This document shows, piece by piece, positions 35,312 to 44,752 of a DNA stretch of 64,000 nt. The stretch covers positions 1 through 64,000 of the forward strand of contig NZ_NBXB01000020.1 of the NCBI RefSeq assembly GCF_003399635.1, written 5' to 3'. The translations under genes were made by a program, and so were the position numbers. Position 1 is the stretch's first letter. The number at the start of each line of letters is the position of its first letter. Below the pieces are notes generated by a model that was given only the letters and a program-made list of their open reading frames with translations, made no database searches and was not told where the DNA came from. The stretch is from Subtercola boreus (GTDB taxonomy: Bacteria > Actinomycetota > Actinomycetes > Actinomycetales > Microbacteriaceae).

Positions 35312-36370
35312 TCAGCCTGCGGCAGAGATGGCGAGGAGACCGGCAACGCCTGCCAGATAGATCACCAGGACGGCGAGAGAATCGATGCCCATTCCGGCGA
35401 TCTTCTTCTGGGGCCTGAAAAGCAGCCCGACCGCGTAGACGAGGGTCAGGAGCACTCCGAGAGCTGACAGGTAGATGTCGCTCGCGTTCGCCGACGGCAA
35501 CACGGCCTTCCCGGAGATGAGGGTGGCGACGAAGAGCAGTACGGGCAGGAAAGCGTTTCCGCCGAAGATGTCGCTCATGGCGAGATTGTCGTCGCCCTGC
35601 CTGATGGACTGGATGCCTGTTGACAGCTCGGGAAGTGATGTTGCGAGGGCGAGAATGGTGGCGCCGAACAGGATTCCCGACAGCCCCAGCTGGCTGGAAG
35701 CGGCCTCGCCCGCCCGCTCGAGGACGACGCCCGCGACCAGGGTGCCAAGGGCTGCTACTCCGAAGATCACGGCGGCCTTGACTGTGCTCATCTTTGGTGG
35801 GGTGTGGCGGCGGTGACCGGATTGGTGCGGTGCGCCATCCGGAGCATTGCCGTTCTCGTGCCAGGGCAGTGTGGACCCTGCACGTTTCACAAGCAGCAGC
35901 CCGACGACCCACGCCAGAACGATGAGCAGGCCCTGGGGAGTGATGCCGGCGACGATGAGGCCGCTCGGTAGTTGGGTGCCGGCGATCACGATCCCGAGGA
36001 CTGCAACCACGACGAGGGCTTCGAGGACGATTGTGAGGGAGGCGGCCCGGTAGGTGAGGGGCTTGATACCCTTGCCTCGTTTGCCGAAGAGGTCGAGAAG
36101 GACCAGCACCACGGTCTGCAGTGCGATGCCGCCCAGGATATTGCCGACCGCCACCTCGATGTTCCCGTTGATCGCGGCGCTGACCGTGATCGCGATCTCG
36201 GGAAGATTGGTGGCGACCGCGAGCACGATCAGGCCGCCGAGGGCACTGCCGAGGTGCAACTTCTTGTCGAGCACGTCGGTTGTCTTCGACAGGTGGATGC
36301 CGGCGACCCAGACGACGGCTGCGGCCGCGGCGAAGATGACAACCAGCAACCAGAGGGGGAGCGCCTCCAT
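35312..36370 (-). CDS. Ca2+/cation antiporter (CaCA family)
   Basis: 352 residues from ATG 36370. Ten to eleven membrane helices with the two CaCA repeats: alpha-1 GGLIVLAVATNLPEIAITV...GNIEVAVGNILGGI and alpha-2 GATILALATSLPELSTGI...DNLAMSDIFGGNAF. Each keeps the Glu that binds the cation (NLPE, SLPE). A His-rich cytoplasmic loop (HENGNAPDGAPHQSGHRRHT, about residues 180-200) separates the halves. It exchanges Ca2+ or another divalent ion for H+ or Na+. It follows ctaD by 14 bases on the same strand and may be in its operon. Confidence 0.88.
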   Translation of the reverse strand: MEALPLWLLVVIFAAAAAVVWVAGIHLSKTTDVLDKKLHLGSALGGLIVLAVATNLPEIAITVSAAINGNIEVAVGNILGGIALQTVVLVLLDLFGKRGKGIKPLTYRAASLTIVLEALVVVAVLGIVIAGTQLPSGLIVAGITPQGLLIVLAWVVGLLLVKRAGSTLPWHENGNAPDGAPHQSGHRRHTPPKMSTVKAAVIFGVAALGTLVAGVVLERAGEAASSQLGLSGILFGATILALATSLPELSTGIQSIRQGDDNLAMSDIFGGNAFLPVLLFVATLISGKAVLPSANASDIYLSALGVLLTLVYAVGLLFRPQKKIAGMGIDSLAVLVIYLAGVAGLLAISAAG

Positions 36371-36384
36371 CAGCCACCGACTCT

Positions 36385-38082
36385 CTAACGGATCTTCTGG
36401 TGCGGAGCGTCCGGTGCGTCTGCAGCGGGGCCCAAACCAGTGGGCAGTCCGGCTTCGGGATGGTTCAGGTCGAAAGCAGGGGATTCCGAGCGGATGCGTG
36501 GGATGGTCGTGAAATTGTGTCGGGGTGGCGGGCAGGATGTCGCCCACTCCAAGGACCTGGCGTGACCCCAGGGGTCGTTCACCGTCACTCGCGGCGCCCG
36601 CCTGGCGGTGATGTACACGTTCAGGAAGAACGGGATCATTGACGACGCGAGCAGGAAAGCACCGACCGTCGAGATCTGGTTCATCCAGGTGAAACCGTCT
36701 GTCGGGGAGTACGACGCGTACCGGCGGGGCATGCCGATCACGCCCAGCCAGTGCTGGATGAGGAACGTGGTGTGGAAGCCGATGAACAGCAGCCAGAAGT
36801 GCCACTGGCCGAGTTTCTCGTTGAGCATCTTGCCGGTCCACTTGGGCCACCAGAAGTAGAAGCCCGAGAACATCGCGAACACCACGGTGCCGAACACCAC
36901 GTAGTGGAAGTGGGCGACGACGAAGTAGCTGTCGGAGACGTGGAAATCGAGCGGCGGCGACGCCAGGATGACACCCGTCAGACCACCGAAAGTGAAGGTG
37001 ATGAGAAAGCCGATCGCCCACATCATCGGCGTTTCGAAGGTGACAGATCCGCGCCACATCGTTCCGACCCAGTTGAAGATCTTCACCCCGGTGGGCACGG
37101 CGATGAGCATGGTCATGAGGGAGAAGAACGGCAGCAACACTGACCCGGTGACGTACATGTGGTGCGCCCACACCGTGACCGAGAGCGCGGCAATGGCGAT
37201 GGTGGCATAGACGAGGGTCTTGTATCCGAACAGGGGTTTGCGGCTGAATACCGGGAGGACTTCGGAGATGATCCCGAAGAAGGGCAACGCGATGATGTAG
37301 ACCTCCGGGTGGCCGAAGAACCAGAAGAGGTGTTGCCAGAGCAGGGCACCGCCGTTGGCCGGATCGTAGATGTGTGCACCGAACACCCGGTCGATGCCGA
37401 GCGCAGACAGCGCCGCCGCGAGTACGGGGAATGCCATCAGGATCAGGATCCCGGTGACCAGCGTGGTCCAGGTGAACAACGGCAACCGGAACATCGTCAT
37501 GCCGGGGGCGCGCATGGTGATGATGGTGGTGATGAAGTTCACGGCCCCGAGGATGGTGCCGAAACCGGAGAGCACGAGGCCGAAGACCCACAGGTTGCCG
37601 CCATCCCCGGGTGTGAAGGTTTGGCTGGAGAGTGGTGCGTAGGCGAACCAGCCGAAGGATGCGGCGCCCTGGGGGGTGAGGAACCCGGCGACGACGATCG
37701 CGCTGCCGAAGGTGTAGAGCCAGAACGCGAACGCGTTCAGTCGGGGGAACGCGACATCCGGTGCGCCGATCTGGAGCGGCATGAGCACGTTCGCGAATCC
37801 CGAGAACAGGGGAGTGGCGAACATCAGCAGCATGATCGTGCCGTGCATCGTGAACAGCTGGTTGTACTGGTCTTTCGTCGCCAACAGCTCACCACCCGGT
37901 TCGAAGAGCTGTGCCCGGATGACCAACGCCATCACCCCGCCGAAGCAGAAGTAGAGGAACGACTCGATCAGGTACATGTACCCGATCACCTTGTGGTCTG
38001 TGGAGGTCAGCCAGCTGACCAGCACGTTGCCTTTGCGTTTCGCCGAGCCACTGATCTCGACTCGTTCGGTGAAAGTGCTCAC
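36385..38082 (-). CDS. ctaD: Cytochrome c oxidase subunit I (orphan copy)
   Basis: 565 residues from GTG 38082, chosen because GGAAGGAC lies 6-13 bases upstream; an ATG at 38103 is possible. It is a complete haem-copper oxidase subunit I with twelve helices: [10 protein letters not shown] (haem a His), [10 protein letters not shown] (CuB His and cross-linked Tyr), WAHHMY (CuB His pair) and VVAHFHYV (haem a3 and a His). The K- and D-channel residues of A-type oxidases seem present. Subunits II and III, and haem-copper assembly genes, are not adjacent, so this is a second or alternative subunit I. It lies upstream of a cation antiporter and close to the copper block. Confidence 0.93.
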   Translation of the reverse strand: MSTFTERVEISGSAKRKGNVLVSWLTSTDHKVIGYMYLIESFLYFCFGGVMALVIRAQLFEPGGELLATKDQYNQLFTMHGTIMLLMFATPLFSGFANVLMPLQIGAPDVAFPRLNAFAFWLYTFGSAIVVAGFLTPQGAASFGWFAYAPLSSQTFTPGDGGNLWVFGLVLSGFGTILGAVNFITTIITMRAPGMTMFRLPLFTWTTLVTGILILMAFPVLAAALSALGIDRVFGAHIYDPANGGALLWQHLFWFFGHPEVYIIALPFFGIISEVLPVFSRKPLFGYKTLVYATIAIAALSVTVWAHHMYVTGSVLLPFFSLMTMLIAVPTGVKIFNWVGTMWRGSVTFETPMMWAIGFLITFTFGGLTGVILASPPLDFHVSDSYFVVAHFHYVVFGTVVFAMFSGFYFWWPKWTGKMLNEKLGQWHFWLLFIGFHTTFLIQHWLGVIGMPRRYASYSPTDGFTWMNQISTVGAFLLASSMIPFFLNVYITARRAPRVTVNDPWGHARSLEWATSCPPPRHNFTTIPRIRSESPAFDLNHPEAGLPTGLGPAADAPDAPHQKIR

Positions 38083-38190
38083 GTCGTTGTCCTTCCGGGA
38101 CATTGGTGCAGCGTTGACTCCTTCATACCCCTGAGTGCAGGTGAACCGATAGGGGTCTCAGGCCGACACTCCGCCCGCGGGTGCGCCGGG

Positions 38191-38670
38191 TCAGGCGGCG
38201 GGCTCTTGCAGTGCGTTGAGATCGGTTCTGACAGTGGTGCTGGCGCTCTGGATGATCGTGGCCCGCTTGTGGGAGACATGTGTTCCTGTTGAGCTCGAGA
38301 TCGCTCGGGCGAGGTCCGCGTCGAGTTGGTCGAGGTTGGTCAGGGCTGAACGGAAGTCCCCGTTGGCGGCCGGTCTGACGACGAGTTGAACGGCCCGCCG
38401 GAGACTCCGGGTGGTTGTCGGGTTGAGGTCTGGCGCGTCAGGGACCACGCCTGCAGCGAGGGCCAGCAGATCGGTCCGCAGTGGCTCGACCATCGAGGGA
38501 ACCGTGATGACCGGTGCCACCGTCGCACCGGCAGGGACGACGTACGAGACCAGCGCGATGGTGATCGCAATCGCGATGGCGATCAGAAAACAGAGGAGGC
38601 CGAAGCGTGCAGCGACGATCCCTCTGCCGGGCTGGAGGCTGGTTGTGGCGGGCATCATGCAATTCCTCAC
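38191..38670 (-). CDS. Small single-pass membrane protein
   Basis: 159 residues (ATG 38670; ATG 38655 also possible). One N-terminal membrane helix (FGLLCFLIAIAIAITIALVSYVV) is followed by an extracytoplasmic, mainly helical domain (LRTDLLALAAGVV..., TRSLRRAVQLVVRPAANGDFRSALTNLDQLDADLARAI). The repeating-helix pattern is like FIMAH domains but weak. It precedes ctaD by 108 bases on the same strand. No family assigned. Confidence 0.55.
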   Translation of the reverse strand: MRNCMMPATTSLQPGRGIVAARFGLLCFLIAIAIAITIALVSYVVPAGATVAPVITVPSMVEPLRTDLLALAAGVVPDAPDLNPTTTRSLRRAVQLVVRPAANGDFRSALTNLDQLDADLARAISSSTGTHVSHKRATIIQSASTTVRTDLNALQEPAA

Positions 38671-38896
38671 GTTCGGGGGTCACTGGGTGGGGTGTCGTGC
38701 TCGACGTTCCCGGGCGCCTGTTACCGATGGGAAGGGTGCGGTTTACCCGTCCGGTGTATCGGCGTCGAAGCCCACATCCACGCTGACAGAGATGGATACC
38801 GTACCCATGAGACTGGGAGCGGCAGGATCTACAGCCTCGTGGGGATGATCGATTGGCCGGTTGCTCATGATCGACGCCTTCTGTTGTATGTGCGGC

Positions 38897-38920
38897 TACA
38901 ATAAATGCACTAACGCATAG
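38897..38920 (+). promoter_or_regulatory. Promoter/operator of the MarR gene
   Basis: TACAAT (38897-38902) is a good -10 hexamer. Just downstream ATGCACTAACGCATAG (38905-38920) spans the likely transcription start. It is an imperfect dyad (TGCACT/AACGCA) and shares ACGCATAG with the motifs before both LLM genes. Autorepression by the MarR protein is inferred. Confidence 0.4.
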
Positions 38921-38950
38921 GAATTTACCATGAATGAGGGAGTGGCTGCC

Positions 38951-39427
38951 ATGGAGCAGGGCGCAATTTGGACAAATGCGTTGACGACCGAGTCGACACT
39001 CACTGCGTCAAGGGCGTTGCTGGGAATCGTCGCGCGATCCATCTCGAATGCGCTCAATGACGTGACCATGCCGCAGTTCCGGGTCCTCGTGGTTCTCAGC
39101 GGGTCCGGCCCGCTTCGGATGGGTGCGCTGGCTGAGAAGATGGGGGCCGTTCAGTCCACTTTCAGCCGGACGATTGACCGTATGGTCAAAGGTGGTTGGG
39201 TCGAGCGCGCCTCGAGCCCGGACAGCCGCCGTGAGGTGCTGATCTTTGCGACATCCCAGGGTCGTGCGCTGGTCGATGAGGTCACGGAACGTCGACGTGC
39301 CGAGCTCAGCCGGATTCTTTCCGCACTGAGCCCGGAAGAGCAGGCACAGTTGGCATCTGCGTTCGATGTTCTGGCACGAGTAGCAGGAGAGACTCCCGCA
39401 GAGGAACTGCTCATACTCGGTCTGTAG
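38951..39427 (+). CDS. MarR-family transcriptional regulator
   Basis: 158 residues from ATG 38951, preceded by GAGGGAG at 8 bases; the frame also allows ATG 38930. Winged helix: TMPQFRVLVVLSGSGPLRMGALAEKMGAVQSTFSRTIDRMVKGGWVERASSPDSRREVLIFATSQGRALV, a standard MarR recognition helix and wing. Ligand unknown; there is no reactive Cys in the N-terminus. Convergent with the end of the complex I-like operon, so it is not an obvious regulator of it. Confidence 0.85.
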   Translation: MEQGAIWTNALTTESTLTASRALLGIVARSISNALNDVTMPQFRVLVVLSGSGPLRMGALAEKMGAVQSTFSRTIDRMVKGGWVERASSPDSRREVLIFATSQGRALVDEVTERRRAELSRILSALSPEEQAQLASAFDVLARVAGETPAEELLILGL

Positions 39428-39637
39428 GGCAAAGGGTCGTTAACCCAGCAACCTGCGCGGTGAGGCGTTTACCGGTGGCGTCCTCGAAGACGTGCAGACA
39501 ATCCGGACTCGGGATCGGGTACACCGTTTCATCCTCCCGGGGGGTGCCCGGCCGTTCATCGTGAGTCCCGTGGCATCGCGTGTAGGAAAAGCGGAATCCC
39601 CCTGATACCTGCGATGGCTTTGTTAGCCTGAAGCGTG

Positions 39638-41032
39638 TCAGAGGAGTCCGATGCCGAGGGCGATGGGTCCGGCCACGATGACCGCGATCCCGAGAATGAC
39701 GGGCATGACTGATGGAGACTTCGGCGTCTGGGCGGCGGCGGGCGTGTCTGGGATGGTTGCGGGGGTTTGGAACGGGCTGATGAGGAGGCGAAGGTAGTAG
39801 ACGAGGCTCAGGACGGTGTTGGCGGCGGCGATGATGACCAGCCACGCCAGGCCGCCGCTCCAGGTTGCGGTGAAGACGAGGAGTTTTCCTGCGAATACGG
39901 CGGTCGGGGGTGTTCCGAGGAGGCTGAGGGAGCCCACGATGAGGGTTCCGGTGAGCCAGGGGTGTGATCTCGCGACGCCGGCCCAGTCGGTGAGATTTTT
40001 GCGGCGCGGGAGGCAGGCGACTGTGCCGAACACGGTCAGGTTGGTCAGTGCGTACAGCACGAGGTAGGTGAGGAGCGCCCCGGATGCTGTCGGGGTTGTG
40101 GTGATGACGGCCACTGGCATGAGGAGGTATCCGACTTGGCTGACGGTGGACCATCCGAGCAGGCGGCGGATGTTTGTTTGCGCGAGGGCGGCGAGATTTC
40201 CGACGGTCATGCTGAGTGCTGCGAGGACTGCGATGAGCAGTGGCAGGTCGATGCTTGACGGCGCCACAGGTACCAGTCGTGCGAGGGCGATGAGGGCGCC
40301 GAGTTTCGGGATGGTGGTGAGGAATGCGGCGATGGCGGGGCTGGAGGATTCGGCGGCGTCGGGGATCCAGAAGTGTCCGGGGACCCCGCCCGCTTTAAAC
40401 AGCAGCCCGATGATGACGGCGACGAACCCGGCCGCGATCGCGGCGGGCGGGGCGTGTTCGAGTCCGCGGGTGAGATCTGGGTAGCTGCTGGAGCTGCCGA
40501 GTGCGGTGAGGAGGGTGATTCCGGCGAGGAGGAGAACGCCGAACAGGGCGCCCATGAGGTAGGTCTTCAGGGTTGCTTCGGCGGCACGGGCTGTGCGGGA
40601 CAGCCCGATGAGCGCGTAGAGGGGGATGCTTGCGAGCAGGTATCCGGCCATGAGGACCAGAAGGTCCGTGGTGCCGGCGACGACGACCGTGCCGAGGGTC
40701 GCCAGCAGGAGGAGCGCGTATGTTTCGCTTTCCCGGGGGGTGCCGCTGAATTCGCTCCGGCCGATCAGGATCACTACCGCGGTTGAGAGTGGCACCAGTA
40801 GTCGGATCACAGTTGTGGGTGTGTCGATCGCGTAGGTGCGGGTGAAGATTTCTGTGGCGGGCTGGCCGAGGGGGATCAGGGCGGCGCTTGCGCTGGTGAG
40901 GAGTGCTCCGAGGGTGAACCAGCGGGTCAGGATTTGCCGGCGCCGGGGCAGGTAGCTGCCGGCGAGGAGGGTGATCACGGCGGCGGCGAGGAGGACGACT
41001 TCTGGGAGGAGCGCGGTGTAGTCCATCCGCAT
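39638..41032 (-). CDS. nuoN: NuoN-like antiporter-type subunit of the copper-linked complex
   Basis: 464 residues from ATG 41032 (GTG 41041 overlaps the nuoM stop as GTGA and is possible). Fourteen-helix antiporter-like protein. Conserved: GLLFKAGGVPGHFWIPDAAE (channel Lys), TTIPKLGAL (second Lys), NIRRLLGWSTVSQVGY and GTPPTAVFAGKLLVF (third Lys). In helix 5 the Glu of NuoN/NuoL/NuoM is missing: the helix reads LLVLMAGYLLASIPLYAL without an acid. Last gene of the operon. Proton-channel role is by homology. Confidence 0.85.
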   Translation of the reverse strand: MRMDYTALLPEVVLLAAAVITLLAGSYLPRRRQILTRWFTLGALLTSASAALIPLGQPATEIFTRTYAIDTPTTVIRLLVPLSTAVVILIGRSEFSGTPRESETYALLLLATLGTVVVAGTTDLLVLMAGYLLASIPLYALIGLSRTARAAEATLKTYLMGALFGVLLLAGITLLTALGSSSSYPDLTRGLEHAPPAAIAAGFVAVIIGLLFKAGGVPGHFWIPDAAESSSPAIAAFLTTIPKLGALIALARLVPVAPSSIDLPLLIAVLAALSMTVGNLAALAQTNIRRLLGWSTVSQVGYLLMPVAVITTTPTASGALLTYLVLYALTNLTVFGTVACLPRRKNLTDWAGVARSHPWLTGTLIVGSLSLLGTPPTAVFAGKLLVFTATWSGGLAWLVIIAAANTVLSLVYYLRLLISPFQTPATIPDTPAAAQTPKSPSVMPVILGIAVIVAGPIALGIGLL

Positions 41033-41037
41033 CGAGG

Positions 41038-42522
41038 TCACGGGGTGAGGCTTTCGACGACGATGCGGGCCGCGGGCTGGATCAGCGCCAGCAGGGGGCC
41101 GGGGAACACGCCGACGATCACCGAGAGTCCCATCAGGATGGCCAGGGGAATGGTTTCGTGGCGGCGGAGGTCGGCGAAGCCGGGGGAGAGGTTCTCGGTG
41201 GGGCCGGTGAAGATGCGTTGGAACGCGCGGAGGAGCAGGACGGCGGTGATGAGGATGCCGGGGAGGGCGAACAGGGCCCACCAGGTGGTACCGATGCTGC
41301 CGGTGAAGATCTGGAATTCGGCGATGAACCCGCTGAACCCGGGGAGTCCAAGGGAAGCGAATGAGGCGACGGCGAAGAATCCGGCGAACCGGGGTGCTGG
41401 GCGGGCAAGTCCGCCGTATTGGCGGAGGTCGTAGCTGCCGGTGCGGTCGTAGAACACGCCGGCCAGCAGAAACAGGGCACCCGTGATAAGTCCGTGGGAG
41501 ACCATCTGGGTGACCGCCCCGGTGACCGCGAGCTGTTGCGCCGCTGCGGTGTCGCTGCCGATGATCCCGGCGGCGCCGACGGCGAGGATCACGTAGCCCA
41601 TGTGGTTGATGGAGGTGAACGCGATCATTCTTTTCACATCGGTCTGCGCCAAAGCGACGAGTGCGCCGTAGAGGACGGAGACGAGGCCGAGGACGACGAT
41701 GACCCAGGCGTAGGAGCGCCACGCGTCGGGGAGCATCGGTATCGCGATACGGACGAACCCGTACGTTCCCATCTTCAACAGGACGCTGGCGAGGACCACG
41801 GAGCCGATCGTTGGGGCGTCGGTGTGCGCGGGAGGCAGCCAGGAGTGGAACGGGAATGTGGGCGTTTTGATGGCCAGGCCGACGACGATCGCGGCCAGGA
41901 CGAGGCCGGCTACCAGGGGGGTGCCGGTGAAGGCACCCGCCTGAGACAGGGCGACCATGTCGAAGGTGTGCGGGGTGGCGCCGAGGTACAGGCCGATGAA
42001 TCCCAGCAGTAGGGCGAGGGAGCCGAGGAAGGTGTAGAGGAAGAATTTCAGCGCCGACTGGCGGTGGTTGCCGTGTCCCCATCCGGCGATGATGAAGTAC
42101 ATCCCAACGATTGACAGGTCGAAGAAGACGAAGAACAGGATCAGGTCTTGGGCGGCGAACAACCCCAGGCAGGTGCTCTGCAGAAACAGGAACAGCGCCG
42201 CTTGTGGGCGCGGCCGGTCGATGGCCCGAACAGACCAGAGGGCGCAGACCAGGAAGATGATGCTGGTGAGCAGGATCAGCGGGACGGAGATCCCGTCGAC
42301 GCCGACGTGATAGCTGGAGCCGATGCCCGGCATCCATTCCCACCGCTGCTCGCCCCGAAGCGTGCGCCCGGTTTCTGGTTCGACGGTCAGCACAAGTGTG
42401 AGGAGCAGGTCCGCTCCGGCGGTTCCCACCCACACCCAGCGAATTATCGCGGCCGGTAGGCGGCGGGATGTCGCGAGGACGATTCCGATCACGACGGGAA
42501 GGAAGATGACAACACTGAGCAC
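41038..42522 (-). CDS. nuoM: NuoM-like antiporter-type subunit
   Basis: 494 residues. Closely NuoM-like throughout: YHVGVDGISVPLILLT, LILFFVFFDLSIVGMYFIIAGWG, LAIKTPTFPFHSWLPPAHTDAPT, ALAQTDVKRMIAFTSINHMGY and SLGLPGFSGFIAEF. The helix-5 channel Glu (E144 in E. coli) is Asp here (D135). The channel Lys (K219) and the following His (H226) are kept. It lies 5 bases after nuoL and overlaps the possible GTG start of nuoN. In complex I this subunit moves one proton per cycle; here the electron-transfer arm is lacking. Confidence 0.88.
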   Translation of the reverse strand: MLSVVIFLPVVIGIVLATSRRLPAAIIRWVWVGTAGADLLLTLVLTVEPETGRTLRGEQRWEWMPGIGSSYHVGVDGISVPLILLTSIIFLVCALWSVRAIDRPRPQAALFLFLQSTCLGLFAAQDLILFFVFFDLSIVGMYFIIAGWGHGNHRQSALKFFLYTFLGSLALLLGFIGLYLGATPHTFDMVALSQAGAFTGTPLVAGLVLAAIVVGLAIKTPTFPFHSWLPPAHTDAPTIGSVVLASVLLKMGTYGFVRIAIPMLPDAWRSYAWVIVVLGLVSVLYGALVALAQTDVKRMIAFTSINHMGYVILAVGAAGIIGSDTAAAQQLAVTGAVTQMVSHGLITGALFLLAGVFYDRTGSYDLRQYGGLARPAPRFAGFFAVASFASLGLPGFSGFIAEFQIFTGSIGTTWWALFALPGILITAVLLLRAFQRIFTGPTENLSPGFADLRRHETIPLAILMGLSVIVGVFPGPLLALIQPAARIVVESLTP

Positions 42523-42527
42523 GGCGG

Positions 42528-44453
42528 TTACCTCACAACAATCAGCAGAAGAACAGCGGCCACGGTGACGACTGCGGCGGCGGCGTAGTAGTCGGAGATC
42601 TTCCCGGTCTGGAGACGTCTGGCGAGTGTCCCTAATCCGAGCACCCCCGATGCCGCATGGTGAATGGCCCGGTCCAGGCGCTGATCGACTGTCTGCAGGG
42701 CGCCAGCGGTGCGGGTGAGTGCTCCTACGGTCCTGCCCACCCCCGCATCGAGGCTGTCATCGATTGTTTGCAGGGCGCCTGCGGTGCGGGTGAGTGCTCC
42801 GGCGGTCTTGTCCACTCCGGCGTCGAGGAGCTGATCGAACCGGGAGAGCGTGTCGGCCAGTCGGAGCGTTGGTGTTCCGATGACGGCAACGGCGGCGCGT
42901 TCGAGACCGAACCAGGTCAACGCCCCGGGGATGTGTGGGATCCCGCGCCAGTAGCTGAGCGCGGCGGTCACTACCGCGAGGGCCGCTGAGACCAGGAGCT
43001 CCGGGATGGTGCTTTCCGGTTCGCCGGTAGCGCCCAGAAGGGCCCGGAACGGTCCCGACAGGCCGGGGATCGCGGCCGCGCCGAGCACAACTGTTCCGGC
43101 ACTGAGGACGAGTATCGGTGCGAGGGCGCCTGCAGGAACGGTCCGGGTTCCTTTTTCTTCGGCATCCCACAGTCGGTTTTCGAAGCGCGCCCGTTCCCTC
43201 GGGTCGGGTTTTGCCCAGACGACGGCGATCATTTTCGCCGAGTACGCAGCCGATAACACTGCCCCGAGAAGGCCCGCCGCATAAAGGGCCGGGCTGGTCG
43301 CCAATGCTCCGGCTAGGACGTCGTCTTTGGTCCACCACAACGCGAACGGGGGCAGCCCGGCAAGTGACAGTGCGCCGGCGAGGAAGAGGAGCCCAAGGAG
43401 GGGCCATCGTCGGGCGACGCCTCGGAGGGCGCTGAGTTGTTTGGTGCCGGCGGCGGCCAACCAGGCCCCCGCCGCCAGGAAGAGGAGCGCCTTCGTGGCG
43501 GCGTGTCCGATGAGTTGCGCGGTGCCGCCGGCGGTCGAGCCGACTCCGGCCGCGAGAACGACGAACCCCAGTTGCGCTGCAGTGGACGCGGCGAGGAGCT
43601 GTTTGAGGTCTTTCTGCGCCAACGCGATCAATCCGAGAACGATCGTGGTCACAGCTCCGACCCATGCAGCAGTCGGTGCCGCCCACCCCGACGCGTGAAG
43701 GACAGGCTCGAGCCGGAGGAGCAGGTAGGCACCCATCGCGACCATCGCCGCTGAATGCAGCAGTGCACTGACGGGGCTGGGGCCGTCCATGGCCCGGGAC
43801 AGCCAGAAACTGAATGGTAGTTGCGCTGCTTTGCCAAGTCCCGCGACGAGAACACCGGCGGCGATCACATGAACCCAGGGGGCAGGGGCGTGCGAGAGGT
43901 CTGTGAGGTTCCAGGAGACGCCCGATGCGATGGCGGCTCCGGCGGCGGCGTACAGGCCAAGGTCCGCGGTGCGGGTGACGGTGAAGGCGACGAACCCGGA
44001 CGGTATGGTGCGGGGCTGCTGCCAATGGAACCCGATCAGGGCGTAGGAGGTGGCGCCCATGATCTCCCATCCGGCAAGGAGTGACGGTAACGACGTCGAG
44101 GACACGGTGACGACGACCGCGGCGGCGAAGAGGAGCATCAGGCCGTGGAACCGGGCTGCCGGTTTCGTTTTTTCCGCCACAGCGAACATGAGCACCAAAA
44201 GGGTGACCGCGGTGACCGTGGGGAGAAGGACCGCCGTCAGCCCGTCCACGTGAAGCGTCGCTCCTGTCGAAGAGATGAACCCGGCAGTGAGGGTGGGCCG
44301 GGTGGTGAACGCGGTGATCGCGGCGCCCAGGATGATCGTGGCGATCCCGAGTGAGACCCACGGTGCGGCCCGGTCCGCTCTCCGGCCAATGACCAGGAGG
44401 ATCCCGCCGCCTGCTGCGGGAAGGAACGCCAGGGTGACGAGGAGGACGCTCAT
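42528..44453 (-). CDS. nuoL: NuoL-like antiporter-type subunit with duplicated C-terminal segment
   Basis: 641 residues. The channel residues are intact: E130 in SLLAGWEIMGATSYALIGF, K208 in GLGKAAQLPFSFWLSRAMDGPSPVSALLHSAAMV (with H233). A C-terminal extension takes the place of the lateral helix and contains two near-identical 25-residue repeats (core GALTRTAGALQT) with amphipathic character, then a final membrane helix (AAAAVVTVAAVLLLIVV). Its start overlaps the nuoK stop by 4 bases. The usual long lateral helix HL of NuoL is not clearly present. Confidence 0.87.
   Translation of the reverse strand: MSVLLVTLAFLPAAGGGILLVIGRRADRAAPWVSLGIATIILGAAITAFTTRPTLTAGFISSTGATLHVDGLTAVLLPTVTAVTLLVLMFAVAEKTKPAARFHGLMLLFAAAVVVTVSSTSLPSLLAGWEIMGATSYALIGFHWQQPRTIPSGFVAFTVTRTADLGLYAAAGAAIASGVSWNLTDLSHAPAPWVHVIAAGVLVAGLGKAAQLPFSFWLSRAMDGPSPVSALLHSAAMVAMGAYLLLRLEPVLHASGWAAPTAAWVGAVTTIVLGLIALAQKDLKQLLAASTAAQLGFVVLAAGVGSTAGGTAQLIGHAATKALLFLAAGAWLAAAGTKQLSALRGVARRWPLLGLLFLAGALSLAGLPPFALWWTKDDVLAGALATSPALYAAGLLGAVLSAAYSAKMIAVVWAKPDPRERARFENRLWDAEEKGTRTVPAGALAPILVLSAGTVVLGAAAIPGLSGPFRALLGATGEPESTIPELLVSAALAVVTAALSYWRGIPHIPGALTWFGLERAAVAVIGTPTLRLADTLSRFDQLLDAGVDKTAGALTRTAGALQTIDDSLDAGVGRTVGALTRTAGALQTVDQRLDRAIHHAASGVLGLGTLARRLQTGKISDYYAAAAVVTVAAVLLLIVVR
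42694..42800 (-). repeat. 75-base direct repeat within nuoL
   Basis: TGCAGGGCGCCAGCGGTGCG at 42694 and TGCAGGGCGCCTGCGGTGCG at 42769 begin two 32-base near-identical blocks 75 bases (25 codons) apart. They encode the GALTRTAGALQT repeats in the NuoL C-terminal extension. Confidence 0.7.
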
Positions 44454-44752
44454 CCGTGCAAGTCCGTCGCACTATCGGTCATGTCGGATTTCCGTGACCG
44501 GTGTACGACAGTCGCGACAGCGAATCCCATCGCCATTTCCACCGTCATTGCCGCCAGCACCACAAGGAGAACGGTTTGTCCGTCTGGAGTAGGGGATAAA
44601 AACCACCACAGGGCGCCGCCTGCGAGGAGGACTCCGTTGATCATCAGTTCGATGCCCATCATGACCATCACGACCACCTGTTGGGACAACGCCCCGTACA
44701 GTCCGACAGCGAACAGGGCTGCGGCGACGAGGAGAACAAGGTGCAGTGTCAT
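44450..44752 (-). CDS. nuoK: NuoK-like subunit
   Basis: 100 residues, the normal length. Three helices with both conserved buried acids: E35 in VVVMVMMGIELMINGV and E72 in LAAMTVEMAMGFAVA. It also ends with the typical basic His-Arg stretch. ATG 44752 overlaps the nuoJ stop (ATGA); its own stop overlaps the nuoL start. Part of the proton-translocating E-channel region with NuoA, NuoJ and NuoH in complex I. Confidence 0.88.
   Translation of the reverse strand: MTLHLVLLVAAALFAVGLYGALSQQVVVMVMMGIELMINGVLLAGGALWWFLSPTPDGQTVLLVVLAAMTVEMAMGFAVATVVHRSRKSDMTDSATDLHG

Noticed and set aside
38120-38165. ATACCCC and TAGGGGT half-sites upstream of ctaD as a CsoR operator
   Set aside because: The halves are separated by about 17 bases and lack the continuous palindrome seen at 47843 and 48065; not enough to claim copper control of ctaD.
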